DNA from: Pseudomonadota bacterium
GTDB lineage: Bacteria; SAR324; XYD2-FULL-50-16; JAHJRI01
Assembly (NCBI GenBank): GCA_022360105.1
Contig: JAKSDL010000798.1
Span: forward strand, 1 to 6,191
Direction of reading: 5' to 3'
Length of the DNA: 6,191 bases
This document shows, piece by piece, positions 1-5,678 of this stretch; the stretch's first letter is position 1; every line of letters starts with the position of its first letter. Under the pieces are notes generated by a model. It was not told the origin of the DNA. It saw only the letters and a program-made list of their open reading frames with translations, and did not search any database. A program made the translations under genes and the position numbers.

Positions 1-1
1 A

Positions 2-136
2 AGAGATTATGAAAGAGATCATCTCCAAGCTGATTTTGTAACAGCATTTTTAGGACAGATTTGCCGACATCCAGAAAATCCCTTTCAGGAGAACCGCTTG
101 GTTTACATCACCAAGCCACTATTCAGGAAAGGCTGA
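2..136 (+). CDS. C-terminal end of an unidentified upstream gene (partial)
   Basis: The second forward frame is open from the window edge to a TGA at 134-136, giving 44 residues that end in LVYITKPLFRKG. The residue mix looks like real protein: charged and hydrophobic residues alternate (for example RDYERDHLQADF), and there are no low-complexity runs. The start lies outside the window. I do not recognise the family from so short a tail, so no function is proposed. The last 76 bases overlap the next gene in a different frame, which suggests translational coupling of two genes in one operon. The main doubt is that a 135-base open frame can occur by chance. The good fit of the downstream TTG start inside it, and the absence of any other explanation for bases 1-60, favour a real gene end. 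Confidence 0.5.
   Translation, partial: RDYERDHLQADFVTAFLGQICRHPENPFQENRLVYITKPLFRKG
52..55 (+). promoter_or_regulatory. Ribosome binding site supporting a TTG start at 61
   Basis: AGGA lies five bases before the TTG at 61. No ATG or GTG occurs in this frame in the N-terminal part of the protein, and the frame has stops at 10-12 and 31-33, so this site decides the start of the DUF2156 gene. Confidence 0.5.
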
Positions 137-957
137 TCCCATTAGGGCATGGCCTTTCCGAATACTGTTTTTCCAACCTTTTCCTGTTCAGACACGTTCA
201 TCAGTATCGATTGATAGATAGCCAATTCCCTTTTATCAGCGGTTTGACCTATGATGGCAGCTTGACACTTCTGCCTGTCTTTGGCTTGAAAAACGTCAAT
301 CCCGGCTATTTAAAAGAATCGCTAACAGGGTATGATTGCTATTATCCAATCAGTAAGGAAGATTTAAACTTTTTTGATCCCGACTATTATACATTCAGCA
401 TCAACCGGGATGATTCCGATTATGTCTACTCCACAACAAGATTTTTAGATTACTCCGGAAGAAAACTGGCCCCCAAAAAAAACCTGCTGACTCAATTCCT
501 CACGTTGTACGATCCGTCGATACGTCCGCTTAACTTTGATACCATACAAGATGCTGTTTCAGTGCTTGATCAATGGCTTGGAGATGTTGGAAAGGAAAAA
601 GCCGATACCGATTATGATCCTTGCCGGGAAGCGTTAAGCAACCTGGACAAGTTATGCCTTTCAGGAATTGTCTATTATAACAATCAAAAACCCTTGGGTT
701 TTTTGATCACAAAAGAAGTTGTTCCGGGAATGTGCGTGATTCATTTTGCTAAAGGTTTACGCAGTATTAAAGGCATCTTTCAATACATGTTTCACAATTT
801 CGCACATAAACATTCTGAAAGATACCACTGGATCAATTTCGAGCAAGACCTGGGAAAACCAAATTTCCGCAAGACCAAAAAATCCTATCACCCGGATAAA
901 CTCTTGAAAAAGTACAGGGTTAGCATTAGAACTAAATATACAGGGTCAACCGGCTAA
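61..957 (+). CDS. DUF2156 family protein (MprF C-terminal-like, GNAT-type fold)
   Basis: The 298-residue soluble protein resembles the DUF2156 / phosphatidylglycerol lysyltransferase C-terminal family. Recognisable blocks are SEYCFSNLFLFR (33-44), NRDDSDYVY (115-123) followed by GRK (133-135), and near the C terminus NFEQDLG (259-265) with FRKTKKSYHP (269-278). In MprF this double-GNAT domain transfers an aminoacyl group from tRNA to a lipid. Here there is no membrane-spanning flippase part, and the substrates of stand-alone members are generally unknown to me, so the reaction is not assigned. The start is TTG at 61, chosen because family-like sequence (EPLGL...) reaches well upstream of residue 30, no ATG or GTG is available, and AGGA is correctly spaced. 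The gene overlaps the end of the preceding gene by 76 bases and is followed after 27 bases by coaE on the same strand, probably in one operon. Confidence 0.8.
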   Translation: MPTSRKSLSGEPLGLHHQATIQERLIPLGHGLSEYCFSNLFLFRHVHQYRLIDSQFPFISGLTYDGSLTLLPVFGLKNVNPGYLKESLTGYDCYYPISKEDLNFFDPDYYTFSINRDDSDYVYSTTRFLDYSGRKLAPKKNLLTQFLTLYDPSIRPLNFDTIQDAVSVLDQWLGDVGKEKADTDYDPCREALSNLDKLCLSGIVYYNNQKPLGFLITKEVVPGMCVIHFAKGLRSIKGIFQYMFHNFAHKHSERYHWINFEQDLGKPNFRKTKKSYHPDKLLKKYRVSIRTKYTGSTG

Positions 958-984
958 TTCTCAATTTTCTGGAATTTATCCATC

Positions 985-1614
985 ATGCAGCACCAAGACA
1001 ATAAAAATTCAAAACATCTTTTGCTGGGAGTAACCGGCAGTATAGCTACAGGTAAAAGCACCGTTGCGAATATGCTGGCTAAGCTGGGGGCACCGATAAT
1101 TGATTTTGATGTGCTGGCCAGGGAAGTGGTTGAACCGGATAAACCGGCCTGGAGTGACATAGCGGCATATTTTGGAGATAAGGTTTTAGAAGACAACCGG
1201 ACATTAAACAGGAAGAGGTTATCCGATATCGTCTTCAATGATGCTGAAAAGCGAAAAAAGCTGGAATCATTCACCCACCCGAGAATCCAGGAATTGTATC
1301 TTCAAAAATTGGAAAACCTCATTCAGAAAGACCCAAAGGTCATTGTGCAAGTTGTGGTTCCATTGTTGATCGAAGTAAAGATGCAAACCCTTTTTCACAA
1401 ATTGCTGGTGGTTTATACACCTCCTGCAACTCAAATCCGAAGATTGATGGAGAGGGATGGAATTACCGAAGAACAGGCAAAAAAAATACTACAATCCCAA
1501 ATATCCATTGATGAGAAGGTCAAACTTGCGGACTATGTGATCCATAATGACAAATCGTTTGCTGATACCAGGCGACAAGTCGATGAATTATGGTTAACTC
1601 TGAAAAAGGAATAA
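985..1614 (+). CDS. coaE: Dephospho-CoA kinase
   Basis: This enzyme phosphorylates the 3'-hydroxyl of the ribose of dephospho-CoA with ATP, the last step of coenzyme A synthesis, in the cytoplasm. The 209 residues fit the family's usual length of about 200. Visible features are the P-loop GSIATGKS (18-25), the DFD motif (40-42, normally DxD, with the catalytic Asp), LNRKRL (74-79), FTHPRI (96-101), VPLLIE (125-130) and the lid region RDGITEEQA (157-165) with the following Gln172. No key residue is missing. The ATG at 985 leaves about ten residues before the conserved core, slightly long but acceptable. There is only a weak GGA upstream, so translation may be coupled to the preceding gene, 27 bases away. 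It converges with the secreted-protein gene across 48 bases that hold only a weak five-pair hairpin. Confidence 0.96.
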   Translation: MQHQDNKNSKHLLLGVTGSIATGKSTVANMLAKLGAPIIDFDVLAREVVEPDKPAWSDIAAYFGDKVLEDNRTLNRKRLSDIVFNDAEKRKKLESFTHPRIQELYLQKLENLIQKDPKVIVQVVVPLLIEVKMQTLFHKLLVVYTPPATQIRRLMERDGITEEQAKKILQSQISIDEKVKLADYVIHNDKSFADTRRQVDELWLTLKKE

Positions 1615-1662
1615 GAAAGGCCGGCAAAGAGGTGAATGGACCTCCGAAGTTATTGCATTTTA

Positions 1663-2277
1663 CTATTGGCTGTTGACGCGATTCCATACCTCTTGGGTGA
1701 CATCAAGCCGGCATTTTTCAATGATCGCCGGGTCATTACCGGTTTTCTTGGGGTTGCATTTTAAGTCGATTCGTTCATTTAACCAGCGATAGCATCCATC
1801 CTGGTTGATCTTTCTACAGATTTTTCTCTTCATAAACAGCAAGTTATTGGATTGTTCCAAATAATCTTTGCCTTTTTGCAGTAGCTCCCCCCAGGTCTTT
1901 TGCAGGTCTGTTCTGAGCTTATCCAGGCTTTCGCCAAATTTTTGGCATTTATCCTTGTTTCTCCATGATCCTTTGCCACAGATTCGCTCCCTGATTTGTT
2001 CCAATTCATCTCTGATAATTGTCAGCGCACCGGCAGCTCCCTCAACACCGCCTCCCGAGAAGCAATTGAGCACTTCTTTAACATTTGATTCATTCAAACA
2101 ATCATCGATGACCTCCAGCTGGTTTTCTGTAAATTGTTTGCTATTTTCAAGCTGTTCCAGAATTTCATCTTTGTATTCTTTGGATACTTCCAGCCATTCC
2201 TTCCCCTCATCCCAGGCAGCAGCGTATACAAAAGTATTTAAAAGGATAATGATTTGAAATATAATTATAGATTTCAT
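1663..2277 (-). CDS. Predicted secreted eight-cysteine alpha-helical protein, function unknown
   Basis: The 204-residue protein starts with a clear signal peptide: MK, a hydrophobic core (residues 3-17), then VYAAA with likely cleavage after Ala21. The mature part is charged, helix-prone and rich in Glu, Lys, Asn and Gln, with a short glycine-rich spot (GGGVEG, 75-80). It has exactly eight cysteines, at 60, 72, 100, 111, 154, 162, 174 and 189. They fall into four local pairs, which would suit disulphides pinning helices together in the periplasm or outside the cell. I do not recognise the family. There is no lipobox, no further membrane segment and no obvious repeat. The ATG at 2277 is fixed by the signal peptide, although its ribosome binding site is poor. 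The serine- and proline-rich frame on the opposite strand inside it is a shadow. The gene stands alone, convergent with coaE and divergent from coaD. Confidence 0.72.
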   Translation of the reverse strand: MKSIIIFQIIILLNTFVYAAAWDEGKEWLEVSKEYKDEILEQLENSKQFTENQLEVIDDCLNESNVKEVLNCFSGGGVEGAAGALTIIRDELEQIRERICGKGSWRNKDKCQKFGESLDKLRTDLQKTWGELLQKGKDYLEQSNNLLFMKRKICRKINQDGCYRWLNERIDLKCNPKKTGNDPAIIEKCRLDVTQEVWNRVNSQ

Positions 2278-2326
2278 CTGTATGGTCTTTTACATGGTGA
2301 GTGGCAATCTGTTTCTCTTTAAATTA

Positions 2327-2355
2327 ACGACTTCGAAAAAAAATGTCATTGTCAA
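2327..2355 (-). promoter_or_regulatory. Weak candidate promoter for the secreted-protein gene
   Basis: On the minus strand TTGACAATGACA occupies 2355-2344. The ATGACA part lies 17 bases before a poor -10 match, TAATTT (about 2326-2321). The position, some 45 bases before the ATG, is sensible. The -10 element is weak, and a perfect TTGACA is expected a few times by chance in a window of this size. Confidence 0.22.
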
Positions 2356-2383
2356 ATCGCCACCTGCCTATCATCAGAATATG

Positions 2384-2412
2384 TTGTAGATTTCGGGACA
2401 GTTCTTTATATT
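2384..2412 (+). promoter_or_regulatory. Weak candidate promoter for coaD
   Basis: TTGTAG (2384-2389) and TATATT (2407-2412) are 17 bases apart. The -10 matches the consensus at five of six positions and the -35 at three. It would give a leader of roughly 180 bases carrying both dyads. A comparable alternative is TTGATT (2493-2498) with TAGAAC (2516-2521), also 17 bases apart and overlapping the second dyad. Neither is strong. Confidence 0.22.
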
Positions 2413-2442
2413 TTCATCTTTTTTTCAGCTCGATAAACAGGG

Positions 2443-2462
2443 GCAATATCACTAGATATTGC
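2443..2462. repeat. Perfect inverted repeat, 8-base arms and 4-base loop
   Basis: GCAATATC (2443-2450) and GATATTGC (2455-2462) are exact reverse complements around ACTA. No T-run follows on either strand, so it is not a standard terminator. It could be an operator in the coaD upstream region or an RNA hairpin in its leader. Confidence 0.5.
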
Positions 2463-2493
2463 TGGAAATCTCTAAAATAAAGCGGTTGGCGAT

Positions 2494-2507
2494 TGATTTC
2501 AAAATCA
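2494..2507. repeat. Operator-like dyad TGATTTcaAAATCA
   Basis: Six-base arms TGATTT and AAATCA flank a two-base centre, about 95 bases before the coaD ATG. It overlaps a possible -35 element (TTGATT, 2493-2498), as a repressor site would. A short AT-rich dyad like this can also arise by chance. Confidence 0.3.
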
Positions 2508-2602
2508 GCATAAGGTAGAACGATAAGTCACACGACCTGAATGTTTCCGTCACTATCCATCTTTGGATCTGTGTTCTAAAAACCAAAAACAACAGCTGAT
2601 AC

Positions 2603-3091
2603 ATGACTAAAGGCATTGCAATCTATCCCGGTTCTTTCGATCCCGTTACCAATGGACATATGGACATGATTAAACGTGGTTTAAGATTATTTGACCGTTT
2701 AATTGTGGCAATTCTTCACAATCCTGCCAAAAGGAGTGCCTTGTTTACGGTGGATGAGAGGGTGGCAATGCTGGAAGAGATCTTCAAGGAACACGAAAAC
2801 GTTGAAGTGGATGCCCACAGCGGGTTGCTGGTTGATTATGCAGAGCAGAAAGGGGCTACGGCAATTTTAAGGGGGCTAAGAGCGACTTCCGATTTTGAAT
2901 ACGAATTTCAGATGGCACTAATGAATCGGCGGTTGAACAGAAATGTCCAAACAGTTTTTCTCATGTCCGGTCTACAATGGATATTCACCAGTTCTTCCAT
3001 TGTCAAGGAAGCTGCCACGTTTGGCGGCGATGTGAAAAGCATGGTACCACCACTGGTGAATGAGAAATTAAAGGAACGATTCGCGAAATAA
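2603..3091 (+). CDS. coaD: Phosphopantetheine adenylyltransferase
   Basis: CoaD transfers AMP from ATP to 4'-phosphopantetheine, giving dephospho-CoA, the substrate of CoaE encoded just upstream. The 162 residues match the bacterial family length (about 160). All hallmarks are present: YPGSFDPVTNGH (8-19) with the TxGH nucleotidyltransferase motif ending at His19, the NPAKR loop (40-44) with Lys43, RGLR (90-93), DFEYEFQMALMNR (97-109), and WIFTSSSIVKE (126-136) with the serine run that contacts nucleotide phosphates. The ATG at 2603 gives the standard N terminus, though there is no good ribosome binding site ahead of it. The gene is preceded by a 325-base divergent region and ends 15 bases from the convergent PilZ gene, so it appears to be transcribed alone. 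Confidence 0.97.
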   Translation: MTKGIAIYPGSFDPVTNGHMDMIKRGLRLFDRLIVAILHNPAKRSALFTVDERVAMLEEIFKEHENVEVDAHSGLLVDYAEQKGATAILRGLRATSDFEYEFQMALMNRRLNRNVQTVFLMSGLQWIFTSSSIVKEAATFGGDVKSMVPPLVNEKLKERFAK

Positions 3092-3106
3092 TGAAAAAGA
3101 TGTGAG

Positions 3107-3487
3107 CTAGATAGCGTACTTTTCGATAAGTCGCTTGATAATAGCAAGATTGGAAGATGACAGATCGATCAGTTTCAGGCCGATATTGAAATACTTGTAA
3201 TCTTTGTCTTCATCACAACGCACTGTCCTGGTTATGACCTGCATTTTGGCATTTTTATCAACCTCTTTATTTAGTTCAATTCTAAGTGGTAACACTATAT
3301 TGGTTTGCACCGGGTATTTGCTAATCAGCATCATACCGCCAAAAGAAATATCTGCCAGATAGCCCAGAGACGAGTTCATTTTGGTCTCATAGGTATCAAA
3401 ATAGGAACTTAGTATCCAACGCTTATGTTTCCTGCGCTCCCTACTTTTTTTTTCTGATTCGTTATTCGTATCTGTATTGTTTTCCAT
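3107..3487 (-). CDS. Single-domain PilZ protein (probable cyclic-di-GMP binding)
   Basis: The 126-residue protein is a charged N-terminal tail (residues 1-15) followed by one PilZ domain. The two cyclic-di-GMP signature motifs are present: RxxxR as R19-KHK-R23 and DxSxxG as D46-ISFG-G51, followed by a beta-rich stretch and a C-terminal helix. The family usually binds cyclic-di-GMP and acts as an adaptor controlling motility, attachment or polysaccharide export. The partner cannot be told here. The frame extends upstream to a TTG at 3577, but the ATG at 3487 is chosen because the PilZ core starts soon after it, the extra 30 residues do not look like PilZ, and a promoter with a perfect TATAAT lies at 3549-3577, making the upstream TTG part of the -35 region. 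It converges with coaD. The toxin gene upstream on the same strand is 190 bases away. Confidence 0.85.
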   Translation of the reverse strand: MENNTDTNNESEKKSRERRKHKRWILSSYFDTYETKMNSSLGYLADISFGGMMLISKYPVQTNIVLPLRIELNKEVDKNAKMQVITRTVRCDEDKDYKYFNIGLKLIDLSSSNLAIIKRLIEKYAI

Positions 3488-3548
3488 TGTCCGTCTTTTC
3501 ACGGCTAAATTGTCATAAACACTTATGGTTTGATAGATGTTACTGACG

Positions 3549-3577
3549 ATTATATGCCTAAAGGACTCACAACACAA
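3549..3577 (-). promoter_or_regulatory. Candidate promoter of the PilZ gene
   Basis: On the minus strand TTGTGT (3577-3572) and a perfect TATAAT (3554-3549) are 17 bases apart, giving a start near 3542 and a leader of about 55 bases before the ATG at 3487. The -35 matches the consensus at only three positions. Confidence 0.45.
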
Positions 3578-3656
3578 GATCTTTTTAAAAATCGACGAAT
3601 TTCGGAACTTCCTTCTTTTGGATACCTTACTGACTTTACAAGACTAGAAGTGCTTT

Positions 3657-3685
3657 AATCGTAGGTAGACGCTTGCTCTACGATT
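3657..3685. repeat. Inverted repeat spanning the toxin stop codon
   Basis: AATCGTAG (3657-3664) and CTACGATT (3678-3685) are exact reverse complements around 13 bases. The right arm contains the toxin gene's stop codon. A second register pairs GTAGA (3665-3669) with TCTAC (3677-3681), because GTAG is directly repeated at 3661-3668. No T-run follows on either strand, so it is not a standard terminator. It may form a 3'-end RNA hairpin on the toxin transcript. Confidence 0.45.
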
Positions 3686-3944
3686 GTATCCTATAGATAT
3701 CATTTCGATGTCTGATTCGTTCGAATACTAAATTTCGATCAGTTCTTCTCAGACCAATTCGAAATTCGTTGAATAAGATTTTATAAAGAGTGGCATCCTG
3801 TTTTAAAGGAATGATATTTTGCCAGCGAGAGGGAGAAGGATTTGCAGGAAACTGCTCAAATACAAACTCCTCGATCTCTTTTCTAAAATTCTGTGGCACC
3901 TTTGCCAATTCAAATAGGAATTTCTTTTTAAATTTGATTGTCAT
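3678..3944 (-). CDS. RelE/ParE-family toxin of a type II toxin-antitoxin pair
   Basis: The 88-residue basic protein has the RelE/ParE superfamily layout: an N-terminal beta strand (MTIKFKKKFLFEL), two helices (about 10-32), a PLK turn (46-48), and a C-terminal sheet with LYKILFNEFRIGLRR (53-67), VFERIRHR (73-80) and the closing DIYR (82-85). Arg62, Arg66, Arg76, His79, Arg80 and Tyr84 fall in the usual conserved region. RelE-type members cut mRNA on the ribosome and ParE-type members poison gyrase. Sequence alone does not separate these here. Its ATG overlaps the stop of the upstream antitoxin gene as ATGA (3941-3944), the classic antitoxin-toxin arrangement. Length is normal and nothing looks truncated. 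Confidence 0.83.
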   Translation of the reverse strand: MTIKFKKKFLFELAKVPQNFRKEIEEFVFEQFPANPSPSRWQNIIPLKQDATLYKILFNEFRIGLRRTDRNLVFERIRHRNDIYRIQS

Positions 3945-4147
3945 TGCTCTTTTTCAAGGGTTTTATAAAATGCTTCGGCTTCAATGAGATCCAGACTGTC
4001 ATCCGAGACATTTTTCAACATCAGCTGTGCGAAGGAGTAATCCTCCAATATGGTTTCAATTTTTTCAAATGTTTCGATATCCAACTGAACCGCAACTTTC
4101 CTATTTTCATCATCAAAAATATATTGCTTTTTAATGGGTTCTTCCAT
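3941..4147 (-). CDS. Antitoxin partner of the RelE/ParE toxin
   Basis: The 68-residue acidic protein precedes and overlaps the toxin by four bases. Residues 8-35 (QYIFDDENRKVAVQLDIETF and following) resemble the short antitoxins that begin with a strand plus a 'KVAVQLDIETFEKI' segment, similar in general plan to Phd/YefM-like or related small antitoxins. The rest (36-68) is an acidic helix suited to wrapping the basic toxin. Family assignment rests mainly on position, size, charge and the partner gene. The ATG at 4147 has AGAAAGGA eight bases upstream. The gene begins 20 bases after the stop of the CoA-ligase gene with no terminator between, so it may be read from that operon as well as from its own promoter, which I could not locate with confidence. 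Confidence 0.72.
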   Translation of the reverse strand: MEEPIKKQYIFDDENRKVAVQLDIETFEKIETILEDYSFAQLMLKNVSDDSLDLIEAEAFYKTLEKEQ

Positions 4148-4155
4148 TGGCTATG

Positions 4156-4163
4156 TCCTTTCT
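4156..4163 (-). promoter_or_regulatory. Ribosome binding site of the antitoxin gene
   Basis: AGAAAGGA on the minus strand lies eight bases before the antitoxin ATG, within the 20-base gap after the CoA-ligase stop. It is among the better Shine-Dalgarno sequences in the window and supports efficient antitoxin translation. Confidence 0.55.
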
Positions 4164-4167
4164 AAAT

Positions 4168-5622
4168 TCAATTCGAGCGATTCTGAATTCTATTTAGTAC
4201 CGAGAATGCTCTTTCTGTATTGTCAAAGCAGGGGATACCTTTTGATGTATAATACTTTCGAGCTAATAACCTACCTTTTTCAATGGCAATATGGCCAGGG
4301 TCCGAAGCAATATCAGCCAGTACAATTGCCAGAGGTTTGTTGGTTTTCTTTAAAATCCGAAGGGCATTCTCCGCAATCATGCAATGCTGATCTTTAAGGC
4401 TTTCAGAGAGATCAGATTCGGAATCGCTCCCTGCAGCATTAAAGCTAAGTGAATAAAATAAAATCTGCTGAAGGACCAGGAAATCGATTTTTCCGAAATC
4501 TGCCAAGGCCGAAACAGCCGGATTGATTATTTCAGGGAAAATAAAGGGATTGGCCAGATCCACAGGATTTCCTGCACCAGCCCCTGTTTCCGGCAAAACT
4601 GTCTGGATCGCTTCCCTTGTGTGTTCATCCAACTCAGGCACTTCAAAACCAAACCTGTCCGCGGCATCGAGAGTCTCCACCACCCGTGCACCTCCACCGG
4701 TCAGAATTCCTGCTGCTTTGCCTTTGAAATTCTTCAAACACTGTAGTGCCATCAAGCAGTCACTCAAATCCCGCAGATCATGTGCCGCAATGGCACCGCA
4801 GGAGCGTATAACAGATTTCCACACTTCTCCTGATCCGGCCAAAGAGCCGGTGTGGCCTATCGTTCCTCTCTGACCCTGTTCCGTTAAGCCTGCTTTCAAA
4901 ATAACCACAGGTTTTTCCCTGGTACACGTTTTCAGCGCTGAAATGAATCTTTCTCCATCTTCAATTCCCTCGATGTAGGCTCCAACAATCTCTGTAGCAG
5001 GATCTTTGGCAAAATATTCCAGCATCTCTTCGGGGCCTATCCCTGCTGCATTTCCAAAACTGACAGCAACGGAAAACCTTACACTTCTGCCATAAGATTG
5101 AAGCACTGTATCGCAGGCACCTCCCCCGCTTTGGGAGAAAAATCCCACGTTTCCCGGATCTTTGGGAAATTCGGTTCCGGGAATCAAGGTCAAGCCAACC
5201 TGTGGAGAATACACTCCAAAACAATTCGGACCAATCAGCATTATACCTGCTTTTTCAAGCAAATTTGCGATCTGATGTTCCAATTCCCTGCCTTCATCAC
5301 TATGTTCCCTGAAACCGGCTGTAATGATCTGAACACTTTTCACGCCTATTGCAACACAATCTTTAACTGCTTGCAGGGTCCGGGCTGCAGGAACAGTTAT
5401 CACAGCAAGATCAATCGGGTCGGTAACTTCCTGAATTGATTTATAGGCCGCAATCCCAAAAAGCTCGCCACCTTTTGGATTGACAGGATAGATTTTTCCT
5501 TTAAACCCAAACGACAATTGTGCCTGTAGAAACAACCCGCCGAACTTAAAGGGATTGGAAGAAGCCCCGACCAACAATAAACTCTTTGGGTAAAACACAG
5601 GTTTGTACTTTTCAATTTTCAT
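4168..5622 (-). CDS. CoA-binding acyl-CoA synthetase (NDP-forming), alpha-type subunit
   Basis: The 484-residue protein has the order of the alpha part of NDP-forming acyl-CoA synthetases (ACD/succinyl-CoA ligase superfamily). A Rossmann-type CoA-binding domain (about 8-130, with LLLVGASS at 16-22 and GPNCFG at 131-136) is followed by a flavodoxin-like ligase domain (about 155-290, with SQSGGG at 164-169 and the active-site block KAGLTEQGQ...GHTGSLAG) and a third domain (about 300-480, with ILTGGGARVV and NPVDL at 352-356). His257 in GHTGSLAG is the expected phosphohistidine. The enzymes interconvert acyl-CoA plus NDP and phosphate with acid, NTP and CoA; the acid here is unknown. The ATP-grasp beta domain, needed for nucleotide chemistry, is absent and no beta gene lies in the window, so a separate partner is inferred. 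The ATG at 5622 has AGAAAGGG seven bases upstream. A toxin-antitoxin pair follows. Confidence 0.88.
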   Translation of the reverse strand: MKIEKYKPVFYPKSLLLVGASSNPFKFGGLFLQAQLSFGFKGKIYPVNPKGGELFGIAAYKSIQEVTDPIDLAVITVPAARTLQAVKDCVAIGVKSVQIITAGFREHSDEGRELEHQIANLLEKAGIMLIGPNCFGVYSPQVGLTLIPGTEFPKDPGNVGFFSQSGGGACDTVLQSYGRSVRFSVAVSFGNAAGIGPEEMLEYFAKDPATEIVGAYIEGIEDGERFISALKTCTREKPVVILKAGLTEQGQRGTIGHTGSLAGSGEVWKSVIRSCGAIAAHDLRDLSDCLMALQCLKNFKGKAAGILTGGGARVVETLDAADRFGFEVPELDEHTREAIQTVLPETGAGAGNPVDLANPFIFPEIINPAVSALADFGKIDFLVLQQILFYSLSFNAAGSDSESDLSESLKDQHCMIAENALRILKKTNKPLAIVLADIASDPGHIAIEKGRLLARKYYTSKGIPCFDNTERAFSVLNRIQNRSN

Positions 5623-5678
5623 ATCAACGCCCTTTCTTTACTTCCCTGTTTAAGAACAGACCGCTCGCAAAACCAGAT

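Larger units (their letters stand above)
2278..2602. other. Divergent intergenic region with two short dyads
   Basis: These 325 bases separate the divergent secreted-protein and coaD genes. No convincing open frame is seen. The region holds a perfect 8-base inverted repeat with a 4-base loop (2443-2462), a second dyad TGATTTcaAAATCA (2494-2507), a pyrimidine-rich run (2410-2426), and weak promoter matches in both directions. The coaD leader has no strong Shine-Dalgarno sequence. Confidence 0.6.

Noticed and set aside
954..1274. Minus-strand frame of 106 residues over the start of coaE
   Set aside because: coaE is unambiguous here, and the reverse frame is serine- and leucine-rich with no family resemblance.
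1629..1644. Hairpin GAGGT/ACCTC between the convergent coaE and secreted-protein genes
   Set aside because: Only five base pairs with a six-base loop and no adjacent T-run of more than three on either strand, so it is too weak to call a terminator.
1868..2257. Open frame of 129 residues on the plus strand inside the secreted-protein gene
   Set aside because: It is rich in serine, proline and leucine, as expected for the complement of an acidic, lysine-rich gene, has no recognisable motif, and lies entirely within a frame that has a clear signal peptide.
3488..3577. Thirty-residue N-terminal extension of the PilZ frame to a TTG at 3577
   Set aside because: The extension does not resemble PilZ sequence, and the TTG coincides with the -35 part of a promoter with a perfect TATAAT.
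3657..3685. The inverted repeat as an integron attC-type recombination site
   Set aside because: The arms do not contain the expected GTTRRRY / RYYYAAC core pair, and no cassette array or integrase is present.
4221..4226. Perfect TTGACA on the minus strand before the antitoxin gene
   Set aside because: No acceptable -10 element lies 16-18 bases downstream; the nearest, TACTAA, is at 21. Several TTGACA hexamers are expected by chance in a window of this size.
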